From the NCBI GenBank assembly GCA_001692895.1, contig KV748234.1:558001-622000 (forward strand): a DNA stretch of 64,000 bases. Direction: 5' to 3'. This DNA is from Cenococcum geophilum 1.58. Its lineage: Eukaryota; Ascomycota; Dothideomycetes; Gloniales; Gloniaceae. Position 1 is the stretch's first letter. Each line of letters starts with the position of its first letter. The notes below the pieces were generated by a model, which searched no databases, was not told the origin of the DNA, and saw only the letters and a list, made by a program, of their open reading frames with translations. Positions 43,082 to 54,857 of this stretch are shown here, one piece after another. The position numbers and the translations under genes were made by a program.

Positions 43082-45016
43082 ATGGATGGCCTAATTGAGT
43101 TGAGAAGGAGGACTAGCCAACCAGTGCTCACCGGCACTATCTCGGAAGCTTACACGCCATCAACACCATCACCTTTCACACCTCATCGTCTTCGTAAACC
43201 CGTGAATGCCCTCTTCCTCCTTATTGTTGCCCTTGTACTATCTTCTGCTGCTTCCCTCTTTTACCTTCGCCATGGCTCCCTTAACTCTCCCTTACCGCTC
43301 TCCAAATCTACTCCAACCCAGCTCCCTGCCGAGATGCGCCGCGGGCTGGATATCATTTTAAACCCGCAAGACCATAACTCTCGCCCACCAAACACATTCC
43401 ATCATGACTGGATCATCACCGCTGCCCTCAGGCGTCCAGATGGCGTCGCCAAACGCGTTTATCTCATCAACGACCAGTTCCCCGGTCCTACCCTTGAGGC
43501 GCGTTCGGGCGATACACTCATCATCCGTGTCGAGAATGCCTTGGAAGATGAAGGACTCTCAATACACTGGCATGGCTTGCACATGAGAGACCAGAATGAG
43601 TTTGATGGTGCCGACGGATTGACCCAATGTCCAATTGCTCCTGGCACGTCCTTCACATATCAAATCACCATTTCCGAGGAACAGCATGGCACCTTCTGGT
43701 ACCATGCTCACCAACAAGTTCAAAGAGCGGATGGCCTGTACGGAGGCTTGATTGTACATAACCCTGTATCTCAGGATGCTGCCAATAGCCATAGAATTGA
43801 ATATGATGAAGAGCGCCTGCTTCTGATTGGTGACTGGTATCATCGCCCGGCCGACGACGTTCTCAAGTGGTATATGCGAGCTGGCTCCTTTGGCATGGAG
43901 CCCGTACCAGACTCAATGGTTATCAACGGCTTGGGTTCTTATAATTGTTCTCTTGCAGTTCCTGCGAGGCCTGTTGATTGTCTTCAGCTTGATTCAGAAC
44001 AAACTCCGGGCACCTTAATCGATCCAACCAGACGGTACCGTTACCGCATCATCAATACCGGTTCGCTTTCTGGGGTCACGGTACGAATTGACGAAGCAGC
44101 TCAGACTGCAATTGAAGTTGATGGAGGCCATTCAGTCAAAACTAGCACTGCTCGCGCCGTTGGAGTTCTTCATCCTGGAGAGAGAATTGATACAGTGGTG
44201 ACCTGGCTATCTTCTCGGAATCAGCTTGCCATGCTACAAATTGTTCTCGACGATGAAAGTTTTCGCTACCCTAATTCAGCACTTTCCAAAACACAAGCAT
44301 TTCCCGTCACGCTAGTCACGCCGTCCCCGCCATCTTCTAAGCCTGCCGAACCAGCTCCACCGAGTATCCAAGCCTCAATAGATATCCAGCGAGCACTTCC
44401 AGAAGTATCATCAGGACACCAACACCTCCCGCTTACTGCTAACAACACCCTTGTGATTTACACAACAACCTTGAAACTCGCGCGTCTCTCCAACATTCCC
44501 CACGGGTTTATGAACCACACATCTTACAAGCCTCAGTCCAACCCGCCGCAGCCTGTAATATCGCTTCCGCGAGGAGCATGGGATGGCAATCAATTCATAC
44601 CATACATCTTAACATCAGCTGATCCTGTATGGGTTGATATCGTAATTAATAACCTCGACGATGGGGGCCATCCTTTCCACCTTCATGGCTACGACTTCTA
44701 TGTTCTAGCAATCTATGCTGCCGACTTCGGGTGGGGATCCTACAACCCTTTCTCTTCAGCTCCTCCACCAGGCGGGGAATTTAACCTGGCCAACCCGGTC
44801 AAGAAAGACACGGTCTTCATCCCTCGACACGGCTACGCAGTACTTCGATTTTTAGCAGATAATCCGGGGATCTGGATGTTGCATTGTCACCTACTCTGGC
44901 ACCAGGCGAGCGGGATGGCCATGGGACTGCATATCGGGAGTGATGAGACGTGGGCATTTCCTGATGATGAAGGGAGAAGGCAGAGGGCGAGTCAACTATG
45001 CCGAGGCAGCAATTGA
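43082..45016 (+). CDS. Membrane-anchored multicopper oxidase (laccase-like)
   Basis: Oxidises phenolic or metal substrates with four-electron reduction of oxygen to water; the substrate cannot be set from sequence. 644 residues in one exon. An N-terminal cytoplasmic tail is followed by a hydrophobic anchor (~residues 42-62, ALFLLIVALVLSSAASLFYL), so it is type II membrane or cleaved. Three cupredoxin domains hold all copper ligand motifs: IHWHG (His162, His164), HGTFWYHAH (His208, His210), HPFHLHG (His530, His533, His535) and HCHLLWHQASGM (His601, Cys602, His603, His607, axial Met612). A Pro/Ser-rich linker lies at ~residues 410-440. The gene is intact, with no RIP, and divergent from the phospholipase gene. 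Ferroxidase (Fet3-type), laccase and pigment-oxidase roles are all possible. Confidence 0.93.
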   Translation: MDGLIELRRRTSQPVLTGTISEAYTPSTPSPFTPHRLRKPVNALFLLIVALVLSSAASLFYLRHGSLNSPLPLSKSTPTQLPAEMRRGLDIILNPQDHNSRPPNTFHHDWIITAALRRPDGVAKRVYLINDQFPGPTLEARSGDTLIIRVENALEDEGLSIHWHGLHMRDQNEFDGADGLTQCPIAPGTSFTYQITISEEQHGTFWYHAHQQVQRADGLYGGLIVHNPVSQDAANSHRIEYDEERLLLIGDWYHRPADDVLKWYMRAGSFGMEPVPDSMVINGLGSYNCSLAVPARPVDCLQLDSEQTPGTLIDPTRRYRYRIINTGSLSGVTVRIDEAAQTAIEVDGGHSVKTSTARAVGVLHPGERIDTVVTWLSSRNQLAMLQIVLDDESFRYPNSALSKTQAFPVTLVTPSPPSSKPAEPAPPSIQASIDIQRALPEVSSGHQHLPLTANNTLVIYTTTLKLARLSNIPHGFMNHTSYKPQSNPPQPVISLPRGAWDGNQFIPYILTSADPVWVDIVINNLDDGGHPFHLHGYDFYVLAIYAADFGWGSYNPFSSAPPPGGEFNLANPVKKDTVFIPRHGYAVLRFLADNPGIWMLHCHLLWHQASGMAMGLHIGSDETWAFPDDEGRRQRASQLCRGSN

Positions 45017-45420
45017 CATCCAAGCTTGTATCGATTTGGTCAGGGGATATATTAGTAATAATTATAGACATCTAAGACGTCGAGTTCGAGTTATCTGCGC
45101 ACGAGAAAGCTGAGCCTGCAGTGTGTCAGTTAGGATCGCGCATGGCCAGCTGAACGGTAAAGGTAGGCAAGGAGAAAATGAACCGATGGATTAGTCCGCT
45201 TGCATACACCTCCTTAATCTTTGTCACCACACCGTATGACCTATCCACACACACAAACGCTCCCAGAAGAATCACTCCCCAGTGTAACCAATATGCAATC
45301 TGCTTCGCCAGACTTCCTCTCCCCCAGACCCCATGATCATGCAGCCACAGCTAGTCTGGAAGCGTCAGTGCGAGTGGTGCAAAGCAGGTGGACCCAGTTA
45401 GGGCAATGAGATAATTGAAG
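45017..45420. other. Intergenic 3' region of the oxidase gene
   Basis: Normal composition falling to RIP-type DNA from ~45425. No supported gene; a short open stretch at 45221-45409 has no recognisable content. Confidence 0.5.
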
Positions 45421-46172
45421 ATTGGCAACTTATATAAGGTCAAGCTCCTAGACTCAATTAAAGTCTATCCTATCTTTTTACTAGATAAGCTATAGAAGGC
45501 CGCTATAGACCCTCTACCGGGATAGATTAACTAGCCCCTATTACTAATCTAGGTTAACGGCAAAGATAAGTAGGAAGTTAAAAATACTAGCCTATAAACT
45601 TATAAAAGGAAGGTGAAAGTACTATATTAGTTAGAAAGGCTACGACTTAAACTTAACTTAGTACTTTATTTAGAATTTTACAGGCTACTCCTAGAAGCTT
45701 AAAGTGTTCTATAACTAATACCCTAACACGCCTAGACCCCTAAAGTACTTAGATAAATAAATAGAATACTAATATAGTAAAGATAATAAGATATTAGAAA
45801 AGTATAGGAATAATAAGCCCCTAGGGCGCTGATATAGGCAAAAACGGAGCTTATTATAATATAGTTACCTAAATTTAAGCGTTATATAAGATCTTTAAAT
45901 ATCCTAAAACTTTAACTATATAGTTAAAGTAATCTAATTAGATTTCTTACTGTAACGAAGCCTTGTAGGAAATACTACGGTAGACTTATTAATAGGCTGG
46001 GTATATAGGTATAGAATAAGTTAACAACATATAATATAACTAGTGGAGTAATTATCTAATAGATTTACTCTAATTATATTCTAAGATTTACTATAAAGAA
46101 GAGAAACCATCTATAGAGACCGTATGTCTTTAAATATATAACTTCTCCCTATAGTAAAGCGTTTAGTACATT

Positions 46173-47331
46173 AGTACGTTCAGGCTTGCAAATCATTCAA
46201 CCCAACTCAATTGACACCTCGAGTTGGTTGAATTGAAAGCTTTGTAAGCGGAGACCTCAATTGATTGAATTGATTGAATCAATATTGCAACGGTTACAAC
46301 TAAATCCAACTAGTGTAGTAGTTAGTAACTATCACGAGTCTTGGCATGGTGTTGATGCAGGAGGACCTACCTCGCGACACCTAGGTCGTTTTCCACCGGC
46401 GTTCCTTTCGCCCCAGCCATCAATATAGCCTATCGCGAGTCTTGGCATGGCGTTGAGTCACCTTCCTTCTGCGGGCGCTTCAACTGCCCATCTACTATAT
46501 CAATTATGCCTTCCTTGTCCCACGATCCTACCGCCATTGAAGCTCCAATTATGTCGGGTCGTAGTCGTGCGCGATTAGCAGTGAGGAGCAAGCCCGTGAG
46601 GCTAAATATACGTTCGGGTCTGCCGACATTGGCGGAATCGTCAGTAAATCGAGAGCCATGCGAGCGAGTCGTTAATAGTGAGTTCCTTTCAGTCTAGCTT
46701 GCCAATAGGCAATCGGATCGGTACAGTGAACGTCCTTAGGGTGACCTGCTCGTGCAAGCCAATTGTCGTACCCCGCGACGTCTGCCTGACGTTAAATGGG
46801 GAAGGTGGTAGCTAAGAAGGCGTTTCCAGTCAACATCTGCGTAATCATCTGGCTGGAAATTAGTAGTAGACGCGTCGGTATTACCATCTAAGCTATGATC
46901 TGAGGCGCATTGGAGGTGTATAGGTGCGGTAGGATTAGAACAATTAGTAGGAAGGGTTAAGGTGCTTATTTGGCAATCATCTGACGCGTTAGAAGCCATA
47001 GGGCGAATCTGGTAGTAAAACTCTGCTTACCTACAAGACTTTGGCGCCGATATGATGGTGTAAATAACGGGTAATGCTCGGATAAACTTTTTTTGGTGAG
47101 GAACACTAACAAAAATAAGGTTTAGGGCATTACTGCATATGAATTTCAGTATATTTCTATATAATATCAAAAGCTTCAATATTTTTCAATCAACTCAATT
47201 CAATCAGGACCTCCAGATTGAATGCGTTGCCAAGACCGCGAGCTCTCAGTTGATTGAATTGATTGAGTCTTGGCATTCAATTCAATTCAATATTGAAGCC
47301 TCGTTGAATGATTTGCAAGCCTGAGTACGTT
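46173..47331 (-). mobile_element. hAT deletion derivative (1,143 bp)
   Basis: Inverted ends CAGGCTTGCAAATCATTCAA (46181) and TTGAATGATTTGCAAGCCTG (ending 47323), with the 8-bp duplication AGTACGTT (46173-46180, 47324-47331). TTGATTGAATTGATTGA subterminal repeats occur at both ends. It retains the two ends of a transposase gene but not its middle, and it sits inside the E5 LTR. It is unrelated in end sequence to the 35-kb insertion. Not RIP-mutated. Confidence 0.9.
46500..46999 (-). pseudogene. hAT transposase, internally deleted
   Basis: The N-terminal part (46999-46736) opens MASNASDDCQISTLTLPT and reaches VDWKRLLSYHLPH before a stop. Further on (~46675-46500), MALDLLTIPPMSADP is followed, after a one-base frameshift, by ERIFSLTGLLLTANRARLRP and GSWDKEGIIDI. 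This is the C-terminal hAT dimerisation domain (ER-F-S...R.RL pattern). The catalytic DDE core is missing, so the element needs a transposase in trans. Overlapping plus-strand open stretches are shadows. Confidence 0.7.
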
Positions 47332-47730
47332 AGTATATTGGTACATTATATTCCTATATTCCTATATTCCTACATTTAAAGTATTACGGACGCTTTAAGT
47401 ACGATGTTACGACTACTTAGAGAAGAGTCGGAAGAAGCTAGTTAGTTAATTCGGGCACGGTCTAAAATAGAGCTAATAGAACTATATAACAAGGAATAGT
47501 AACTAAGGTTATATAATATGCTATATATTAAATAAAAGGTATAAAAAGAACTTATATACCTTATATATAAGACGTATATTACATATAAGAAGGAATTCTT
47601 AGGAGTATAGTTGTGTATTTAAGGACCCTTAGTCCCTACCTAAATAGTTCCTTCCTTATAGTAATTCTTAGAATATAATTAAAGTTAATCTATTAGGCAA
47701 CCACTCTACTAGTTATTATTATATTGTTAA

Positions 47731-48154
47731 TATAACGGAACCTTATAGTAAGAACTATAATAGGCTTATTATTAGGCTAGGTATATAGGTAATATAAATT
47801 AAAGTTAAATAAAGTAATAATAACTAGTAGAGTGGTTACCTAATAGATTAACTCTAATTATATTCTGAGAATTACTATAAAGAAGGAACTATCTAGGTAG
47901 GGATTAAGGGTCCTTAAATACACAACCATACTTCTATAAAATCCTTCTTATATATAATATACGTCTTATATATAAGGTATATAAGTTCCCTTTATACCTC
48001 TTATTTAATATATAGCATATTATATAACCTTAGTTACTATTCCTCGTTATATAGTTCTACTAGTTCTATTCTAAACTATGCCTAAATTAACTAACTAGCT
48101 TCTTTTAACTCTTCCCTAAGTAGTTATAATATTATACTTAAAGCGTCCGTAATA
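47731..48154 (-). repeat. E3 left LTR (424 bp)
   Basis: Starts TATAACGGAACC and ends GCGTCCGTAATA. It aligns end to end with 61243-61666. Confidence 0.9.
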
Positions 48155-51100
48155 CTATCTCCTTCCTCTTTATCTTTGTCCTTAAAGATATAAAATATCT
48201 CTAAGTTATTTACTAGAGGTATAATATCCGTTTAATTAATTTAGTTAATATTATTGCTTATTATATCTAAAGCAATTTCTTCCTTATATGCCTAACGTTG
48301 TGCTCGCACTATTGCTGTAATATTATCTCTTAATAAGATTATACCGTCTCTATATTCTTATTGCTTAAAAGAGGAATTAGTTTATATTATATTAGCAAAC
48401 CTATCTTTATAATAACCGTTCTCTTATTTAGAGTGCACTAAAGCAAATATTCGTTTGTCCTATAATATTCGCTTCTCCTCTAATGCTAAATATACGTAAC
48501 TTATTACTCTTAACAGTCGTTTAGTTCCCTAATTAATTTATCTTAGGGTCTTATATTTAATCTACTATTACGCGGCTAGATAGTAAGCTATCTTAGGCCC
48601 TTATTAAGCTAGAACGTTCTTATAATATAGAGTAAAAGGCTCTTAAAGCCCGTATCGCGGCATCTGCTTAGTTACTCCGTCTTAAGAAGGGTTATAAAAA
48701 GGTTTATTTTAAGGAGTAGAAGCTTATAGAATAGGGTCTATAGGAACTTAGTAATAAAAGAATAGATTCTTTTCTAACTAAGAAGGAAATAGATTTAAGT
48801 AGTTCGGTAACTGCTCTTCTTAGGTCCCCCTTAGGTGACTTATTTTTTAGTAATCCTTTTTTATTAATACTACCTAACCTAATCTCTTCTAATACTTCTA
48901 TACCTTTTCTATAGCATTCTTTAAATTTTCTAGTAGCTCCTAGGTAGTCTTAGTGTAGCCTATCTACTTTACTTTATATTATATTTTATTATTAATGTCC
49001 TTATAATTAATAATCTTTAAAACTTACTATTTATCTTCTTCTAGTCCTCTATATATATTTACTTTATAAATTAGTAGCTTAATATTTCTGTATACTAGCT
49101 CTAGCATTATAATATACTATATAGGGTAGATCTTTATTTTGGCTAGTAGGTTTAACTTAAATATAACTAGTGAAATCCTTTACTTAATTTTAAAAGGTTT
49201 TAGTCTAATATAGTCTAACTTCTTACTTAGTTGTTAACTCTTAAAATTTTTATATAGTAGCTATACTTTATCTCCCTTCTTAAGATCTAGTCTCTTAGAT
49301 CTCTTATTATTGTAGTACTTTTTTATTTTTTCTTATACTTTCTTTACTAATTCTATAAGGTTTATATAAAGATTTATTAATATCTTTATCCTTTCTTTAG
49401 CTGTACTACTTATTTTCTTCGCTTATTATAGTAACAACGATATTCTTAGCTTATACCCGTAATTCGCCTTAAATAGTAATATACCTATTTTTTTTATAGT
49501 GTTATATTATATATAAACTATATAATTAGTAGCAATAATACCTAATTATTCTATATGTAATTAATATAGTACCTTAGATACTATTCTAGTGTCTAATTTA
49601 GTCTTTCTATTTAACTATCTATCTGCGGATAATATATAGTAGAAGTTACTGCTTTAACTCCTTATTCCGCTAAGAATACCTTTTAGAATACTATTATAAA
49701 TCTTAGATCCCTATCTAATATAATNTTNCTTAGTNCTCTATATCTTNNNAATACTTCTTTAATATANATTCTAGTNANATCTTCNGCTAANATNTCTTCT
49801 ATATATGCTATAAAGTATCCCTACTTTATAAGCTTATCTACTATTACTAAGATCGCGTTATAATCTTATTCGGTAATAGGATTTTTTAACTTTAATAACT
49901 TAATAATAAAGTCCTATAATATAACCTCCTATGGTTTCTCTAGTGTTTTAATAGGTTATAGCCCTCTATATAGCTTATACCTTATTAGTTTATTCCTTTA
50001 ATAATCTAAATATTCTTTAGTAACTTTTCGCGCTAAGCCCTAGATTCTATTAATAATATACTCCTCCTAGAGTCTTAATACTAAGCCTATAGCTCCATTA
50101 TGTCCTTAAGTTATTCCCTTATAGAAATTTTCTATAAATTACTTTGCTATACTTTTTAGGATATACGTTACTTTTTAATTCTTATATATATCTATCTATA
50201 GATTCTCTAGTTATACTTTTAGAATTTTTTATACCTAAAAGCTTTCTAGTAACTTATAAACTCTATCTAGTTCTTCCTAAGTTATTATAATTTTTAAATA
50301 ATTATACCTAATTAATCTATCTATGTCTTTTTATAGTAAAGCCCCTAATAGCTTATTGTTATTTTATAGTTTAGCTTTTTAACTTAGAGTATCTGCTTAT
50401 ATATTATCTGTACCCTTAGTATACTAAATTTTAAAATAGTATTTTATAAGCATTTCTGCCTATTTAATTTATCTTTAGTTAAGTTCTTTTATTATTAGGA
50501 ACCCTATTAGGTTTTTATAATCCGTTTTAACTATAAATAGTTTCTCTATACCTTATAAGAATGCTCTCTATTTCTTTAGTACTGTAATTATACCTAATAA
50601 CTCCTTATTATAGATGTCGTAGTTTAACTTTAGTAGTATTATTTTTCAACTATAGTATACTACTGGGTGCTATCTATCTTAATATTTCTATATAAAGTAC
50701 GCCCCTAGTATATAGTTTAATGCATTAATTTTTATAACTGTCTCTAGACCTAGTTAATAGATTTTAAGAACTAGCTCCTAGGTAAATAACTCTTTAACTT
50801 TTTTTAAAGAGTTCCCGCTGTTCCTTTCCCTATACCTATAGTTCTTCTTTCTTTATTAATTATATAAATAGCTTAATATTTTTTAATTATTGCGCTATAA
50901 ACCTTCTATAGTAATTATAAAACCCTAGAAACAATCTTAACTATATAACGTTCTCTAGTTCTTACCAATTTACTATAGCCTTAATTTTCTTTAGATCTAT
51001 GCTAAGTTGGCCTAGTTTAATAATAAATCTAATAAAATTGGTCTTCCTAGTAAAGAACTCGCATTTTTTAATTACTACTAGCATCTATTCTTCCTATAGT

Positions 51101-54100
51101 CTCCTTAAAACCTATTTAATATATTCCCCGTATTTTTCTTTAGTTATTAAGTAGATAATAATATTATTAAGGTATACTATAATAAATTTATCTAAGTATT
51201 CTTTTAATATATTGTTAATACGCTTCTAAAACGTTATTAGTGTGTTTATAAGCCTAAATTATATAACTAGTGGTTTATATAGTCCTTTCTTTAACCTAAA
51301 GGCTGCCTTCTATTTATTGCCTTCCTTAATTCTAATCTAATAGTATTCCTATTTTAGATCTATCTTTATAAAAATTTATATATTGCCTATTTTATCTTAA
51401 ATTTTATTAATTACGGGTAAAGGATACCTATCCTTCCTAGTAATACTGTTTAACTATTAGTAGTTAATACATAGCCTTAGCTTGCTATTTTTCTTTAGTA
51501 TAAATAGTACTAGATAACCTACTAATAACTGCGATAGTCTAATATATCCTTTTCGTAGATTTTCCTAGATAAACTCTTTTAATGCTCTACCTTTTTTTTA
51601 GTAAGCTTATAGATTGGAAAGAACCTTAAACTTATTCCTAGTTCTAATTCTATTTTATAGTCCTATACTATATATTTTAACAACTTTTTACTTTCTGGTA
51701 ACTATAGTTTCTTACTATACTTATGTTATCTTTTTGGTACGTGGCTTAGCCCTTTTTCTATTTCTTTATAGGTCGCTCCTACTTAGTACTATACTATCTT
51801 AGCTTACTATTATATCTTATGTTATTAAGTATTTTTAATATCGATCTAACCTATAATCTAATTAATCTTTAGATTATATTCCTGTAACTAAGGTATTCCT
51901 AGTACTGCCTTATTATTTCCTAATAGTAATATATTAAAAGACACTTTGATTTGTCTTCCTTTAATAATTAACTAAATAGGTCCTATTTTAAGATTAATAA
52001 TACCTCCTTTATAGGCTATCGGATCTCCTAAAATTATTACTAATAGGTAAGGCTCCTCCTTTTATCTATAAGGTAATCCTATTCTCTTAACCGCTATTAG
52101 TAAGATATAGTTCCTTATTACTCTACTATCTATTAGCGCTTTAAACTACTAATCTTGCTATTTAACTTATAAATTTAGGTGTTAACCTTAAATTCCTTTA
52201 AGGGTTTAAGGCTCTACTACTAGCTCCCTTTAGTCCTATAGGCCTCTACTTTTCCTAACTATTAGCTGCTTAATCCTATTTATACTTAGTCTACTTTTAG
52301 CTAATACTTAGTTTGCTTTTTATCTTTAATATACTATAGATATGTATTTTCTAGGTATTTTTACTACTATTATCCGTCTAGGTATTTTTCCGTAAGGAAT
52401 CTTTCTAATTAAAGTATTAAGTCTCCTAACTCCTAAACTTCTACTAAATGCTAGCTATATATATACTTGGCATTCCTATATTTTTACTCCTTTATTATCT
52501 AATATATTCTTATAGGATACTTATAGTGCTTATTTTTTGGTGCTTTATATATGTTATACGCATTATCTATATATATAATCTATAATAGCGTATAATATGC
52601 TTGGTATTTTAGCTTAACTCTTAGCTTATCTTTATCCTTAAGTTTAAATCTTTATTGTATTAATCTAAACATTATAACTTTATTTATAGGTACTAAGATA
52701 TACCTTTTGCTTTTCTAGTCCTCTAACCGTTCCTTTAGATCCTTTAATATTATAATTAAGGCTCCTTTAATATAATTTATAGCCTTTTCTATAATCGGGT
52801 AGTCTTGGATAACTTTTTTATCTAGCTATATATAGAAATCTTCCTACTTATTATTATGCCTTTACCTATACTACCTTTAGTATAGCTACTAGAGTATATA
52901 CAGCTTATCTATAAGAAAGTATCTTTTTATTACTGCATTATAATAACCTTTAGTATATTATTCTTTAAACCTAGTTAGAATCCCTAAATCCTCTTTATTT
53001 TCTAGTTTGGTAAGCTACTTAGCTTTTAGTATACCTACTCTAGGCCTATTAGTAATTCTTTATACTAGTGCTTTATCCCTTATACGTCCTAATATACTAG
53101 ATCTTTTATCTAGTTTCTGTTCTTACTATATAATAATTCTTTATCTAAATTCTTTTATAGTTTCTTTTGGTTTACGCCTTGCGCTTAAATCCTTAAAGTC
53201 ATCTTACTTTTTAATTTTAGTATTAGCTTTTCAATCTTTAGGCTAAATACTATATTCTACTAGTAAGCCTTCTAGGTCTATATATCTGTCTTCTAGTCTA
53301 GTTACTATTTCTACTACAAATTCTCTAATTTTATTAATAGTCCTTATTTATATCTTAAAGTTTTGGTTCTATAGAATTCTTAATCCTAAGCTTGCCTCTA
53401 GCTTAAGCTTTACTCCTACCTTAGTCTAACTAGGCTTATTTAGTGTTCTTATCTTATCTTAAGAGTCTTAAATCTTGCTTATCTCGTCTTAAGAGTCTTA
53501 AGCCTATAGGAAACTCTATCCCGAGCTTATTCGTATATTCTTAAACTAAGCTATAGCTCTACTTTATTAGTTATTATCCGTTATAGGTCCTTAAGCTTAC
53601 CTTATCTCGTCTTAAGAATCTTAAGCCTTTAGCCTTTTGCCTTTATTAAGTACTAAAGTAGTTTACTATCCTACTTCTCTTATATCTCGCGAAGTAATAG
53701 ATATCGTATCTAGTAGGGTCTTAATCCCTATTAATGTTCCCTATTCTATAGTGGAATTATCCTCTACCTCTAGTATAATATCTCTAAGGTCTATATACTC
53801 CTAGTAAGCCGCCTTTATTGCCTTATTATTATGAAATATTTCGCCTTTATTAAATTTGTTATTCTTAATATCCGATTTACAAACTAGTTTATTAGTTCCT
53901 CTATACTCTATAGGGTTTAGCTCCTATAGCTAATAGCTTACGCTATATTTAGCGTCTTTATAAACTTGGTATATATTATTATAATAAAATGCAAAACTTC
54001 TAATTAAACATTCTTTTGTTCCTTATAGTATACTATTATCCCTCTATATATATATATCTTCTACTACTAGTCTAGTTCTCTTTATTATATAATAACTTTA

Positions 54101-54654
54101 ACTATCCTTATAATCCCTTATAAAGTAACCTTATTTTCCGTAATTTATATAAGCTCTATCTTTAAACTATTAACTTTACTATAGAGTCCGCCTAAACGTC
54201 TTCTACTACTAAGATCCCTAATTTAGCCTCTGCTCCTTAGTCCTGTAATTACTAAATCCTTAACCTCTAAGTTTCTATAGTTTTTTACTCTATCTCTTAT
54301 AGGCTTCTTTAGTACTACTTAGGTCTATTAGCTCTACGCTATACTATATTTTCTAATTTAGCTTTAGTTATTGCGTACTTTATATCTTATATAATTATAG
54401 AACTTTATCCTAACCTTTTTTAGCCTATTCCCTTTAGTAAATCTAATTATTAATTTTAATCGCCTAATCTATTAAATCCTATAGGGTATCTATATCTTCT
54501 ATTAGAATAATTACGTCCTAGACTTTAGCCTTAAGTCCCTATTTATACTATGCCATAAGCGCCTTATTATTTTACTCTACTTATATTACTAACGTTTAGA
54601 ATTATATTATATACTTAATTACTAAGGTTTATTATATAATATCTTAAAGTTTTC

Positions 54655-54857
54655 TATTAGGAATAGGGCAAATTGCCGCCATATACGGTAAAGTGCCATC
54701 ACATAAGGCAAGTTGCCGCCACGTGTTGCCGCGGCACTAGCGTAGTAAGGAACCTTAAGTTCCTTACTCTTCCCCTTTCTTAGAAGAATATATACAACAA
54801 CAACCATTATACTACCTATAACTTGTAGATACGTAATATCACCTTATAAGTCCAACA
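54655..54857 (+). repeat. E2 5' LTR
   Basis: TATTAGGAATAGGGCAAATT...TAAGTCCAACA, followed by CTAATTAGTGGTTAAC, the likely primer-binding region shared with E1. Confidence 0.92.

Larger units (their letters stand above)
45425..47374 (+). mobile_element. E5: 3' end of a Gypsy chromovirus, truncated
   Basis: At ~45545-45790 the plus strand keeps an ancestral chromodomain: an EVKN...TYKRKVKVLY segment and following residues, with Trp/Gln codons turned to stops, as found at the C-terminus of chromovirus integrases. A 3' LTR follows (45951-46180 plus 47332-47374, ~273 bp, TGTAACGAAG...CCTACA), interrupted by the hAT element. Its inner sequence resembles the E3/E4 LTR (TCTAATTATATTCTAAG region), so the families are related. 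The 5' part is absent. Confidence 0.65.

Noticed and set aside
46506..46697. Plus-strand open frame in the hAT derivative
   Set aside because: Antisense to the transposase C-terminal domain.
53007..53246. Plus-strand open frame in E3 and its inverted partner at 63767-63970
   Set aside because: Both are antisense to the degraded Gypsy gag region; their similarity only reflects E3 and E4 being copies.
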